Below, one piece after another: positions 22,891-34,076 of a stretch of 64,000 bases of DNA (position 1 is the stretch's first letter; every line of letters starts with the position of its first letter). This DNA is from Buxus sempervirens (lineage: Eukaryota > Streptophyta > Magnoliopsida > Buxales > Buxaceae), in NCBI GenBank assembly GCA_947561395.2, contig OX387193.1, positions 15,376,001 to 15,440,000 on the forward strand. The letters are read 5' to 3'. A program made the translations under genes and the position numbers. The notes below the pieces were generated by a model. It was given only the letters and a program-made list of their open reading frames with translations, searched no databases and was not told the DNA's origin.

Positions 22891-23572
22891 CTCCATGAAG
22901 CCTTACTATCTCCCTGACATACAACTCAGCTAAAGATTTCAACTGTTGTGTAGTGCTGATAGGTAAGAAATGTGCTGAATTAGTCAGTCTATCCACAATA
23001 ACCCAAATAGCATCTTCCTTCTTCGCTGTCAAAGGTAATCCAGATACAAAATCCATGGTCACCTGTTCCCACTTCCATTCTGGAATAAGAAGTGACTGAA
23101 GTAGCCCAGGTGGCTTACGATGTTCAGCCTTCACTTGTTGACATGTCAAACACTTAGCCACATATTTTGCAATCTCCCTCTTCATTCCTGACCACCAATA
23201 GATCTGCTTCAGGTTCTTATACATCTTTGTACTTCCTGGATGCACTGCATATTTCGATCTGTTTCCCTCGGTCAATATCTTCTCCTTAATCTCCTCATCA
23301 GCCGGAACACAAATACGACCTCTAAACCTTAATAGCCCATCTCTATCTGAAAAATTTTCAGCAACCTCAGATCCTCTGCTAATCAACTCTCTGGTCTGAT
23401 TCAACTGTGGGTCAGTCAACTGTTTCTCCCGAATCAATTGTACAAAATCTGGTTCTAGCTGAACACGAGCAACTCTAATCACTCTGTCTTGTGGTAAGCT
23501 GAACTCTCCCTGCCAATCTCTGATTGAATCAGCCAATCTACACTGATTCATCATAAAGGCTGCTAAAGTAGC
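22891..23572 (-). pseudogene. Chromovirus integrase N-terminal half
   Basis: It contains the zinc-binding HHCC region and the first catalytic Asp. Residues seen are YAVHPGSTKMYKNLKQIYWW, KCLTCQQVKAEH (both Cys present) and the catalytic Asp in WEQVTMDFVSGLP. The first zinc His, normally in an EAHxSxY context, is Asn here (EGNRSKY). The frame is interrupted at 22890 by solo LTR A2 and continues at 19735. Upstream, stop codons at about 23577 and 23603 separate it from RNase H. Confidence 0.9.
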
Positions 23573-23602
23573 TACCTAATCATCAACTGCACTCTTTCTA
23601 CT

Positions 23603-24001
23603 CTAGGCATCTGCCACTACGTTTGCTTTACCTCGATGGTATTGCAAAGTAAACTTAAAGTCTTTACGTATATCCATCCACCTACGCTGTCTCATGTTCA
23701 AGTCTCTCTGATAAAACAAGTATCTCAAGCTCTTATGATCAGAAAAAATCTCAAACTCTACTCCATAAAGGTAATGCCTCCATAGCTTTAGTGCAAAGAC
23801 TATGGCTCCTAACTCCAAATCATGAGTAGGGTAGTTTTTCTCATGGGGTCTCAACAATCTCGAGGCATAAGCTATAACTTTGCTTTGTTGCATCAAAACA
23901 CATCCTAAACCAATTATAGAAGTATCACAATATACTGCAAACGCTTCATCCATGGATGGCACAATCAACACTGGGGCAGTAGTCAACCTCTGCTTCAACT
24001 C
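23603..24001 (-). pseudogene. Chromovirus RNase H region
   Basis: Translation gives RLTTAPVL, the YCDTS catalytic region, [17 protein letters not shown] (with the catalytic Glu), [11 protein letters not shown] (with Asp) and QRRWMD, ending [11 protein letters not shown]. This is the usual gypsy RNase H layout. A stop directly after ADA (23603) and one before ELKQRL (24002-24004) break the polyprotein, though the domain residues look complete. Confidence 0.9.
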
Positions 24002-24004
24002 CTA

Positions 24005-24817
24005 AAAGCTCTGCTCACACTTCTCATCCCACTGGAATTTCTATGCCTTCTTGGTTAAGTTAGACAAGGGTGCGGCTATACGAGAAAATCCCGCGATGAA
24101 TCTCCTATAGTACCCTGCCATACCAAGGAAACTCCTGACCTCTATCATTGTAGTGAGTCTAGGCCAATCTACCACTGCCTTAACCTTCTCAGGGTCCACA
24201 AATATACCCTCACCTGAGATAATATGACCTAAGAATGAAATCTGTCTCAAACAAAACTGACACTTGCTAAATTTTCCATACAGCCTGTGGTCTCTCAAAG
24301 TATGCAATACTGACCTCAAATGCCCTAAATGTGCCTCTCTGGTCTTAGAGTATACCAAGATGTCATCAATAAACACTACTACAAAACTGTCCAAGTATGC
24401 ATGAAAAATCCTATTCATGAGATCCATGAAAATAGCTGGGGCATTGGTCAGCCCAAAAGGCATAACCAGGAACTCATAATGCCCATAGCGTGTACGGAAA
24501 GCTATCTTCTCAACATCCTCCTCTGTTACTCTCAACTGATGGTAGCCCGATCTTAAATCAATCTTGGAAAACCAAGATGCACCTCCTAACTGGTCAAACA
24601 AGTCATTAATCCTAGGCAATGGATACTTGTTCTTCACTGTCACTTAATTCAATTGCCTATAATCAATACACATTCTCATAATACCATCCTTCTTCTATAC
24701 AAACAGAACTGGTGCGCCCCATGGCGACACACTTGGCCTAATAAATCCCTTCTCTAGCAGTTCATCTATCTGCTTCTTCAATTCCTCCTGTTCAGGTTTC
24801 GCAAGTCTATAGGGTGG
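24005..24817 (-). pseudogene. Chromovirus reverse transcriptase
   Basis: The RT starts from [19 protein letters not shown] (about 24760-24815), then [16 protein letters not shown]. The finger/palm part follows ([32 protein letters not shown]), then the active site FIDDILVYS (about 24345-24370) and [11 protein letters not shown]. Stops interrupt it at 24695-24697, 24644-24646 and 24041-24043. The two catalytic Asp residues of the FIDD box are present. It joins the protease fragment at 29935 once LTR B3 (TSD GGTGG) is removed. Confidence 0.92.
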
Positions 24818-25886
24818 TGTGCGCACCCGATTTCGGTCGCACGACGAGGCGCACGCAAAACGATGCGTGCCTCGGGATTTGTTTGGAGTCGCCACTGCCT
24901 GATGGGGTGCAGGCAGACACCTGGGTGCCTAAGTTTCTCTACTAAGGCTTGGTTTGCGGCTTGAGATTCTAAGTAGGTTCTCGGTTGCGGTCTGGGGAAG
25001 TCCGTAGACACCCCAGTCCACCCCATCAAGTGACGGGTCCCATAAGTTTCCCTGGTTTGAGTCAACTCAGTTGGTCTCTCACTCACCCGATTCTTAATCC
25101 AGCATTCAATTTTGGTTTAAGTCTGGCGGGACCGCCAAAGTGGTGTGGATCCCTTTACTTGATTTTATCTTTTTAATTGAAGTGATGTGAGTCTGATTGG
25201 GCGGGCCCCGTTGGAAGGCCCGCGGATTCCTTGGTGGGCTTGGTTGAGCCCATGTGTCCCTTGGTGGGGCCTCAGTCTAGCCTGAGAGGCCCTTTGAGCT
25301 TTTGTTCAAGTGAATTGATTTACTTTAAAGTTTAAGTTGAATTTAAAGTGATTTTTATGCAAAGGTGGGCTGGGTTGGTTTGTGGGCCCTTGAGTGGGCC
25401 CCACTAGTGGTTGCCAAATGATTTAGTTTATCTTTGATTATCCGTGCCAAAATGGGCCAAGCATTGGGCTTGGGGCCCTTTACCTGGGCTTGGGCTTGAA
25501 AGCCCAAGACTTTTTGAGATAGGGTTTGGAAACCCTACACTTGTTTGGTTCAATGGGCTTAGTGGGCCCGACAGGCCCTGCCCATGGTCTCGGCCAAACC
25601 ATGCCTAAATCTAGATCAACATGCTTCAAAATTGGGCTTGGGTGGGCCTCAAATGGGTTTGGCCCACTCAATTAACTTGATTGTCTTAATTTAGCAAAAA
25701 TGGGTTTGTCAGGCTTGGTGGGCCCAGTTGGAAGGCCCATCGGAAATCAATTTGGACCGGGTCGGTCCATGGCCCATATTGGGTTTCCGGGTGACCCGGA
25801 AACCCTTCTGGTTCGTTCGGATTGATCAATCAAACCAACAAAATAGCACCAAATCATAAAACAGTAAAAACAATATTTTGGCAGTG

Positions 25887-26001
25887 TAGCCGGCCTGAGA
25901 TGCCGGATACACACAAGTCTCAGTGTATCCGGCATCTTTTGCCGGCTATAAGTGGGCTTCTGTTGATCCGGCCTGAGTTGCCGGATCAACACACAGAAGC
26001 C
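25887..26001. repeat. Nested palindromes in B3
   Basis: Three inverted repeats sit together: TAGCCGGC (25887-25894) with GCCGGCTA (25941-25948); inside it TGCCGGATACAC (25901-25912) with GTGTATCCGGCA (25923-25934); then a 17-bp arm at 25955-25971 pairing with 25981-26001 (four extra bases). They can form one branched and one long hairpin. Confidence 0.9.
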
Positions 26002-27136
26002 TCTTTTTTGGATTTTTGCATTGGGGTTGGGGTTTTAGGCTTCATGGGGTGTTCTAGGGATTGTGTGGGCTCCTGTGTGAGCCCACAGTGGTTCGGAGAA
26101 GAGCCACCTTGCTTCTTCTTTGAGGCTCTTCAAGCCAAACTAGGGGAGAAGTGGGGGGTTCCCCTTTGATCTTTCTCTTAGGCAGAATCCAGCAAGGGAA
26201 CAGAGGTCATGTGCCTCTGTTGTGGTTTCTTAATCAATTCCAAGCAGCAACCGAATAGGGCTAGAGAAAGTGCAACCTAGCAAAAATCCAATGCATGCTT
26301 CAATCTGAGATAATCCACCAAGGTACAATGCATGCTTTAGTCCAAGGCATGCAAACCAAGGCAAAAAACATCAATACACATGTGCTTGTGTGTGCTCACC
26401 CTACTTGTTTCTCCAGAAAAAAACAATGAAAGAAACTATATTCTCACAACTTATAAGTAAGTAGTGACAGGCATTCTTGGTAACTAACCCGCATGCATAT
26501 AGAAGAAAACCAACAAAACCCTACACATGCCAGAAAACAAACACCGAAATGAACTAGCATGTCTCCTCCCATGGCTTCTAGTAGGATCTGAACCAACCTT
26601 ACTTTTTAACCCAAGAGCATGTATAGAAAGGAAAGAGAAGGGGGTTTAAAATGGGGTACATTGGATGCAAAATGAAGGGAACAAACTCCCACTTTAGATG
26701 AGACAAATCAGTAACCCAAAAGAACCATTAAGAGCATCTTATATGTTACCCTCTTCCTCCCTCGAAGACATGCTTGAAATGGTAAGACATGCTTGAAATG
26801 GGGAAGACAAAGTAGAGAAAGAAAAGGCAAGACATGCTTGAAATGGTAAGAAACACATGGTTGAAAACACATGCTCATATGGAGCTCGTTTTTATATATT
26901 ATGAACAAAATACCATGGGGAACATTACCTTGGGGCCTTGTGACCTTCGAGTGGTGTGCTCACCCTTTCTTGAAACTTGAACACTGCTGGAACACCATCT
27001 TCAAGGCACCACCGGCAGCTCCTTTGAGTTGCTTCTTAGGTGGAGATGAAGAAGGCAAAGAGAGAAGAGGGTTTTGGGAGAGATGGAGAAGAAGGGTCTT
27101 GGGAGAGAGCAAGAGAGCTTGGGGGAGATGGGGGAT

Positions 27137-28935
27137 TGTGAGACATGGAAAAATCAATTTAATGATTTCCTAATCATCACACGGGATTAAATTAAACAAA
27201 GAGTCGCCTCCATTCAATTTAGGTGTGAATGGACACCAAAATATTAAATAAGCACAAAAGGCAATTTTAGGGCAAAATATCCCTCCTTAAAAAAACAACC
27301 AGAGATGGGTAAGGGGATTAGGTTATGAACAGGGGAAGGTGTTAGGCACCCCTATTCATCCACACAAGGTGGTTGCCAGGTATTGTTCATGTTTAAAATA
27401 AAGGAAAAAGCTTGCTATAAAAATCACATAGAATTACAAAAAAGGCAAAAATATATGGTTTTTCATATGAATAGTCTGATTGATCCAGAACTATCAAACA
27501 TGATCATACCATTCCTAGGGTTTCATGATCAAAACAAAATTGAGATAAAATCAATTTAAAGTGAAAAATCCAAAAATCTGGCTTCAAGCTAAATTCTAGA
27601 AATCTAGAAAAATATGATTTTTATAAAATATTTCAAAATTGAACTTGAATAGTCCAGAATATAGATAAAGCCCAAATTTCACATTAAATCAAAAAATAAA
27701 AACCAAAAATACCCACGTTGATGAAGAACACCAAAAGGGGAGAACTTAGACCGTAGGGTCTTCTCTCAATAATGAAAAACAATTTAAAAACAATTTCATG
27801 AAACCCTAGAATTTACTTTCAGGCTTCTGGATCCAAATTTACCATATTGATCATGATAAATCCAGGATCTTAGCCTAAAATCACAAAAATCGCAAAAACA
27901 GTGCTGTAGGTGCAAAAGTGGCAAAAATCCAAATTTTAGCAAAAAGTGGGGATCTCATGCTGTAAACATCATAGATTCATGTGATTCATTCAGATTCATC
28001 ATAAAAAGCATTAAAACATGATCAAAATATTTAAAACAGCCACATCTCACAAATTAGAGCACATGGGAGTCTACCCTACGGATCCACCTATTCCCCTTTC
28101 CCCTAGTTCTCTCTTCACGTTTTACGGTTAGAGAGACTCTTGAGGTACTTAGAGATAGGTTTGGGTATACAAACACAATCACAGGCCTTATTCTATGAAA
28201 AACAGATATGGGGTTCTATTCTAGGGATCCACCTGTTCCCCTTTCCCCTAGTTCTCTCTTCACGTTTTACGGCTAGAGAGACTCTTGAGGTACTTAGAGA
28301 CAAGTTTAGGAATACAAAAACAGATATGGCCTTATTCTACAGCAATAGAGATGATCCTATTACTTCTAGAATTGAAGACAGAAAATAAAAAGGGATAGGG
28401 GACTTACCTGGATTGAGCAGGCAGGCAACAGGAGTTCTTTCTCTTCTCTTGGAGCTTCTTAGAATTCCTTGGACTCAAAATTTCGTGGCCTTTTGCTTGA
28501 GGAAAGACCCTCTATTTATAGGCAAACCCAGGGGTATGGTTGGTCCAAGGTTTGGCAAGATAGAGTTTCAGTTTGAGTTAAACACAAGATCATGCCAATC
28601 CTTTATCCACAAGGATAAATGAGATAATTCTAACAGATAAATAAGAGAATTCGCTTATCCAAGAGAGATATTTGGGTGCAGATAAGGCTCAAAAATCAAA
28701 AAGGTAAAATTCGCACAAAGACCCCCGTGCCCGTATATATATTACGGTCGCGCCCTGCCCGTATTATTAATACGGGCACGCCGTGACCGTATATCAACTG
28801 CAGATATGACCAGTCCGTAAACAAAATACGGTCATGACCAGTTTGGCCAGATTTTACACTTTTTTGACTTGTTTCAAATCCCAATTAATATTTTCAATTA
28901 TTTTCTCATTTTTAGTGCAATTTGGGGTGTCTACA
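27137..28935 (-). mobile_element. Solo LTR C2 nested in B3, 1.8 kb
   Basis: Plus-strand ends are TGTGAGACATGGAAAAAT (27137) and TTTGGGGTGTCTACA (28935), with a perfect GGGAT duplication at 27132-27136 and 28936-28940. The TATA box TATAAATAGAGG (28513-28520, -) gives the minus sense. A short direct duplication around CCCCTAGTTCTCTCTTCACG occurs at about 28085-28145 and 28205-28290. Confidence 0.93.
28724..28840 (-). repeat. Palindrome cluster CCGTATA/TACGG in C2
   Basis: Several copies of CCCGTATA, ATTACGGTC and TGACCGTATA occur, including the perfect hairpin GCCCGTATT...AATACGGGC (28757-28777). It lies 200-330 bases upstream of the TATA box, the same slot as the GCGGTT cluster of C3 and the ACCGCATT/AATGCGGT cluster of C1. 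Confidence 0.8.
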
Positions 28936-28997
28936 GGGATCAAGACCAAATGAACCCAACAAAAATCAGCCGACCCTTTGTTTGTGCTAGGGTTTTC

Positions 28998-29005
28998 TTT
29001 TTATA
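28998..29005 (-). promoter_or_regulatory. TATA-like box of LTR B3
   Basis: Minus-strand CCTTATAAAAAG, placed like the stronger box of B4 (42675-42682). Confidence 0.45.
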
Positions 29006-29112
29006 AGGAATGACCAAAACTCAATTACTTTCCTACTTTATCACCAAAACCCTAACCATTTTCCACTTGTGCTCCTTTTTAAATATAAGCAATGATTGTT
29101 AATGAGTGTTTC

Positions 29113-29186
29113 AAGACTTAGCCTCCAAGTAAACTTGGAGGCCAAGTCTTGCTTGGACGAATTCTCCACATGGAGAATTCGTCCAA
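29113..29186. repeat. Two adjacent strong hairpins in B3
   Basis: Hairpin one has 17-bp arms at 29113-29129 and 29134-29150 with a 4-base loop and one G-T pair. Hairpin two has perfect 16-bp arms at 29153-29168 and 29171-29186 (TTGGACGAATTCTCCA and its complement). Only two bases separate them. Confidence 0.92.
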
Positions 29187-29934
29187 CCACATATTTGTTC
29201 ATTATTATTTTTTATTTTCTTTTTTTTTCTTATGTACTTTTATTATTATTATATTAGGATTTTTTTGTTTCAAGTTTTGGATGCACATGCATCTTTTAAT
29301 TTTTTTTCTTTTTCTTTTATTTTAAATACTTTAATTAGATTTTTAGCAAAAATATTATTTTTTTAATTCAAAACTTTTCATTTTGCTGCTCTTTCTTCAC
29401 TATTTGCCACGTGTGCAGATTTTCAGAAACTTTAACTGCTCACAACTCGCTCGTCTGATATCTGATTTTAGCAAACTTAGTGGCATTGGAATCAGTGCGA
29501 GATTCCCTATCCACTGAATTTCAGTTTAGCAGCAAATTCGAGTTTTTTAGCAGAAGTGTCGGGCCGCGTCCGGGAGCCGATTTTGCTCATATTTCTTTAT
29601 CCGGGACTCCGATTCCAGCAAACTCAGTTGTGTTGGAACCGTGTCGAGATGCTCTTTCTGCTGGTATCAAATGAGGTAGTTGATCTGGGGTTTAGCAGAA
29701 AGTCAATTTCTGCTTTTCTCAAATTTGACCAATCCATAACTTCTTCATTCGGACTCCGATTTGAGCAAACTCTGTTCCATTGGAATCGTATCGGAATCCT
29801 CTTTCCAATGGTAGGAAGCATGGTGACTGATTTGCACTGGATAAAAAGTCAACTTTTTGACTTTCCCAAGTTTGACTTTTCAATTAAAATTTCATTTTCT
29901 GCATTTTGGGAGGTGCAAAAATGAGGTGCTTACA

Positions 29935-30252
29935 GGTGGCTTCGAAACTGGAGCTATAACAGGCATCAATTGAATCTTGAACTCAATATCTCGAGCAAGT
30001 GGTAATCCAGGCAACTCCTTTGGATATACATCAGTAAAATCCTGAACTACAGGTACATCGGAGATGACAAGAGTGTCACTCCCAAACTCCTCTACCACTA
30101 CAGATGCTACCAGACCAATATGTGAGTTCAACCCCTCACATCTGAAACAATGGGTGGTCTGATCTGGCCCTTTGACTGTAATAGTCCCAGCATAACAATC
30201 TAGTGTGACGTGATGTCTAAATAACCAATCAATCCCCAATATCACATCTAAT
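29935..30252 (-). pseudogene. Chromovirus aspartic protease C-terminal fragment and PR-RT linker
   Basis: Translation reads VILGIDWLFRHHVTLDC (the conserved end of gypsy proteases), then VVQDFTDVYPKELPGLP and IEFKIQLMP...APVSKPP, the linker leading into RT. The DSG catalytic loop would lie upstream but is missing, because gypsy homology stops at about 30252, where repeat D starts. It joins the RT fragment at 24817 without loss other than the LTR insertion. Confidence 0.9.
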
Positions 30253-30480
30253 TTTTAATTTATAAAATGAGTTATGATCATTAGAATTCAATCGAACGCA
30301 ACAACAATTGCGTCAACCTGACCAGCCACCACAGCAATCAAGTTGCCTTCGGTTGATCTAATAGTTGAATCTCAATTAATGCCTTGATTGGGTCAATGTC
30401 GAGTCCAATTGTTTTCCAAATCAGAAAATTTCTAATTTTTGGTGCAAAGTTTTATAGTTTGCCATCTCTCACTTTACCAA
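30253..30480 (+). repeat. Dispersed repeat D, copy 1
   Basis: Contains GGTCAACCTGACCAGCC-like sequence, GCCTTGA(T/C)TGGGTCAATG and TTTCTAATTTTTGGTGCAAAG, which recur at 37500-37690. The left part (TTATAAAATGAGTTATGAT) recurs at 36785-36830 and 55210-55275. No coding potential and no clear ends. Confidence 0.75.
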
Positions 30481-31080
30481 AAAAAAAAAAAATTTATATT
30501 ATATATAAGGCGAAGCACCTCTTGGGAATCATGCCAAGCAAAATGTGAGACTTTCCAAAACAGCCCTTACGCATCATTGTGAAGATTTATAAATAAAAGG
30601 GTACAATAGTCAAAATTGTCAAAATTTTTAAAAAACTTAATAATCAATTGCAAAACCACTTCCTCTCTCATTTACCTCTTTCTTCATATGTGCACTATAG
30701 TATTGCATGTGCACCTGGCTAGTAAGTATAATTACCAGTTGATTCCGTGCTAAGCATAGGAAGATATATTTTCCATAAATAATATTTTACAAAATAGTGT
30801 AAAATATATATTACTTTCTTTACATTTATGAGTAGGAAATTTTGACAGTTTATTTTTTAAACCATTAATTTAAAAAAGCACAAAAACAAAGAAAAAGTTA
30901 GTAAGAAAAAGTGTACTTTTTAAATAAGAAAAAAAGTGTATTGATATAGTGTTGGACGAAATATTGATTTGGCTAATAATTGAGAATGAGTATACAAATA
31001 TTTAATTTAAATTATGGGTTACTTTTTGATAATTAGAAATTAATGATATTTCATTAAAATAATTGAGAACTAGTCTCACG
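30481..31080. other. AT-rich spacer, no gene seen
   Basis: A run of A (30479-30491) is followed by TTTATATTATATATAAGG. The rest is AT-rich with no open frame of note and no recognised repeat. Confidence 0.6.
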
Positions 31081-31510
31081 TTAAAGATAACGAAAAGTTC
31101 AAATGTTATTTATTTTAAAAAAATTATTGATTACAAATAAATTATTTTGACGTGGGCCCAAAAGGGCCATTTGAGAAAGGGGGCTTCTCCACGAGGAGGA
31201 GAGACTCTATGGGGTTTCAAGTAGATAATTTAGTTAAAGATAACGAAAAATTCAAATATTATCTATTTTAAAAAAAATTATTGATTACAAATAAATTATT
31301 TTGACATGGGGCCCAAAGGGCCATTGGAGAAAGGGGGCTTGTCCACCTGGAGGAGAGAGGGTATGGAATTTTACGTAGATAATTTAGTTAAAGATGTATT
31401 TTAAAAGTTTATTTATTACAAATAAATTATTTTGACGTGGGGCCCAAAAAGGCCATTGGAGAAAAGGGGCTTGTCTACGGGAGGAGAGAGAATGGGGTTT
31501 GAAGACTGCT
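31081..31510 (+). repeat. 153-bp tandem repeat, three units
   Basis: Units start TTAAAGAT at 31081, 31234 and 31388 (periods 153 and 154; the third is shorter). Each has ATTACAAATAAATTATTTTG, GGGCCCAAA(A/G)GGGCC or a variant, GAAAGGGGGCTT and GGAGGAGAG. Confidence 0.9.
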
Positions 31511-33568
31511 TATATATATATATATATATATATAGATATATAGATATATAAGTAAACTACCTTGGGCTGACGCGGTAGCCTCGGGCATCTGAACCTTTAA
31601 TCCTTCCTCTCTCTCTCTCTACCATAGGAATTTTATTTATTTAATTTTTTAACCTATCGTCAGGAAAATTTGGGACCTATTGATATCAAATTTCGGAATG
31701 CATTTCCTCTCCTGCGTGCGATGAAACGCATGGATGAGATTATGTTTTGGGGGTGTGGGCCCCCTATTGACATGGGCATGCTGTCCATGTGTTTCATGGA
31801 TGGTACCATGAAACACAGGAGAGGAAACCATACCGTTAGAGCCTTTTAGGATCCTCCGGTTTCTTTCACCTCTTTTGTCTATCGCTCTTATCTCTCTTAT
31901 TTCTCACCTCTTCTAGAATGCTCCAGTTTCGATTGTTTGGGTCGGAGGGAACACATCATTTACAGCGAAGTTTTGGTTAACAAAGAGGGAGATGCTCCGG
32001 TGTCCCCAGTCGATTTCCCTCTGTCTCAACTAATCACCTGTTCCAATTTTGCGTGTTCCTTATCACGCGGTGTTCTTCATCTCTGACGCTTTGCTTTTGT
32101 AAGAAAGGCAAAGATCCTCTTTGCCATAGTTCCAGTAAGAAAACGGCCTCATCTTTTTTTTTTTTCTTCTTCTTATCTCTTTTCAACATTCCTATTAATC
32201 GTTCTGCCAGGTCGACAGAACGATTAACCCTATCTCCACGATGTTCCGTTGGCTTTCCTTATCCAAAGAATCGGTGCTTCCTAGCCACTTCCTCCCATTT
32301 CAGCATCTTCGTCTTCCCTTGCTTCTGCTTCTCCCGTGCTCAGTTCCAGCAATAAAAAGCAATAAAATTGGGGTTTCAAATGAGGAGGAAGAGAGTAACG
32401 AGCTGAGCATAGGGGTTGATTCAACCAGAGAATTTAGGAACTTGATGGTTCAATTTGATCTAGAGGGTTGAACCCTAGAACCAAAAACTATTTTGTTTTC
32501 GTATTTTATCTGGGGCATGAATGTAGCCAAGCTAGGTCAGCTTAGGATTGGGTTGCATGAGCTAAATTTAAACTCTTTAATTAGGCCATAAATTGAGTTT
32601 GAGCTTCACAAAATGCTCATTTTGTTAGTGTTTACACCCGCCGTAACCCGGCGGTAGAATTGAATCTTATGTGGCTACCAGTCCCCCTAAATAGGAAAGT
32701 GGGGTCCATTAAGAAACCCCATTACGTAAGATTGGTTTGGAAAAAGTCTACAAGAGCTAAAAAGATGGAAAGTGGGGTCCCTCACTTCCTAGAAACGTGT
32801 GAGGTTTGTATGAAGTGGGGTTTAACTTCCTAAGAGTGGGTCATTAGGAGACTTTGTGATCAAATCAAACAGCTTATAAATAGGGACCTGCAGATAAGGG
32901 AAAGAGATCTCTCGATCAACACACAACACAACTACATTAGCTATTCTGGTCTCGTCAGACCACCCTACTCTCATGTTATCTTCATAGCATGAAGTAGTCT
33001 ATCCTCCTGTTGCTTCCTGTTGCAACAACACATGGAGATCCCCTTTACTCCTTGACAAGGCTAGGAAGATACGCCCTACTCCGATCACGGCTAGGTATGA
33101 TCTCGCTTATTCTTTCAACTAAGGCTAAGGGCAATCACTATGTGCACCCCAGAACCAATAATCTTCAAGGTGGCCCCCGATCTCTTCTCTCTATACTCCG
33201 ATCACGGCTATAGGGAAAGAGGCGGCAAGTATTGAGATATTGTTGGTTTTCTTTTTACCTTTTATTAATTCTCATCACCATCCATCCTTGAAACGACGAT
33301 CACCCCACACGGCCCTCAATTTTTGCAGATTCTACTTCAAATGGCCACCACCAACGTGGCCGTCGTCTATATTGCCATAAAATTGGGGGAAGAACCTTGG
33401 AGGACAAACCCCAATCCTCTCAACAATCGTCGGATCAGAAGTCTCCAAATCTACAGGCGGCTGGGTTGTATCTGAACCACAACCCGTCGGGTTCTACGTG
33501 CGATTGGTGCCAGGGTCAAAAGTTTCCGATTATTTGCATCGGCACAGATGCTAGCATGCCCGCGCACT
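31511..33568. other. Low-copy region, no assignable gene
   Basis: Holds a (TA)n tract (about 31508-31535), a (CT)n tract (31606-31620), a T-rich run (32155-32166), a GC hairpin CCGCCGTAACCCGGCGG (32639-32655) and a TATA-like box TATAAATAG (32875-32883). After the TATA box comes an untranslated-looking stretch and a 42-codon frame with a good start context (ATGGCCACCACC at 33341). No domain is recognisable. Solo LTR A4 cuts into the end of this stretch at 33574. Confidence 0.5.
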
Positions 33569-34060
33569 CATGGTGTAACGCCCCAAACCCGGGTTAGTGC
33601 AAACCGGCACCTGACCTGAACCCGGTTCGCTACTGTAACAGCCCAAATTCAGTTCAACAACCAAATCCGAGGTGTTACTGGCCCATATCAAATACATCAT
33701 CAATAATATACCAGACAATAGAATTAAATAATCCATTCACTTTATTATCCTATTAGAGTGCGGAAACAAGTATGTGCGGAAGTGTAGTCTAAAATCCTCA
33801 AATAAACATTAAAGTTGATCATCAATCATTAATATCAAAGTCTGGTAAAATAAAATGGTTACTGTCTCTCTTATCTCTCTAGTACATCAAATCCGAAATG
33901 AAAAATAGCCTATCAAATATGACTAAGTCTAAATCAATCATCTACCTCAAACAAGATCCGGATAAAAGTAATCCTCCGGTGTATACTCAGCTATCTCTCC
34001 CTGGAAATCACTAGGATCCCCCTCTCGCGTATCAACTGAAAAATGAAATAAAAGTAGGGT

Positions 34061-34076
34061 GAGATACGAATATCCC
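34061..34076 (-). other. Family A stem-loop (A4)
   Basis: In sense GGGATA-TTCG-TATCTC, one G-T pair, followed by the T-rich run and CAG. Confidence 0.65.

Larger units (their letters stand above)
24818..29934 (-). mobile_element. Solo LTR B3 between protease and RT, holding C2
   Basis: The ends are TGTGCGCACCCG (24818) and GAGGTGCTTACA (29934), with a perfect GGTGG duplication at 24813-24817 and 29935-29939. Net of the nested C2 it is 3.31 kb. Sense is minus, with a TATA-like box at 28998-29005. No coding region is recognisable. A near-repeat of the segment beginning GGAAGTCCGTAGACACCCC is found in B4 at 40258-40280. Confidence 0.93.
16507..30252 (-). mobile_element. Truncated chromodomain Ty3/gypsy element (family A), split by two solo LTRs
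   Basis: Minus-strand order: protease end (29935-30252), RT (about 24005-24817), RNase H (23603-24001), integrase (22891-23572 plus 18840-19735 with a chromodomain-like tail), polypurine tract and 3' LTR (16507-18808). Two insertions interrupt it: B3 (TSD GGTGG) and A2 (TSD CTCCA). The gag region and 5' LTR are missing; at 30253 the sequence changes abruptly to dispersed repeat D. With several stop codons it is a relic. The chromodomain and the long LTR point to a Tekay/Del-type chromovirus, which is my inference. Confidence 0.85.

Noticed and set aside
24818-29934. Complete non-autonomous retrotransposon instead of a solo LTR
   Set aside because: The extra length is explained by nested C2; the remainder is the same length as B2 and B4 and I see no repeated LTR halves or primer-binding site.
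31508-31550. (TA)n tract as a Helitron or MITE end
   Set aside because: Simple repeat only; no CTRR end, hairpin or terminal inverted repeat could be paired with it.
33341-33568. Protein-coding gene downstream of the TATA-like box at 32875
   Set aside because: Only a 42-codon frame and a 66-codon frame in another phase, no domain, and cut by LTR A4; noted as possible promoter region only.
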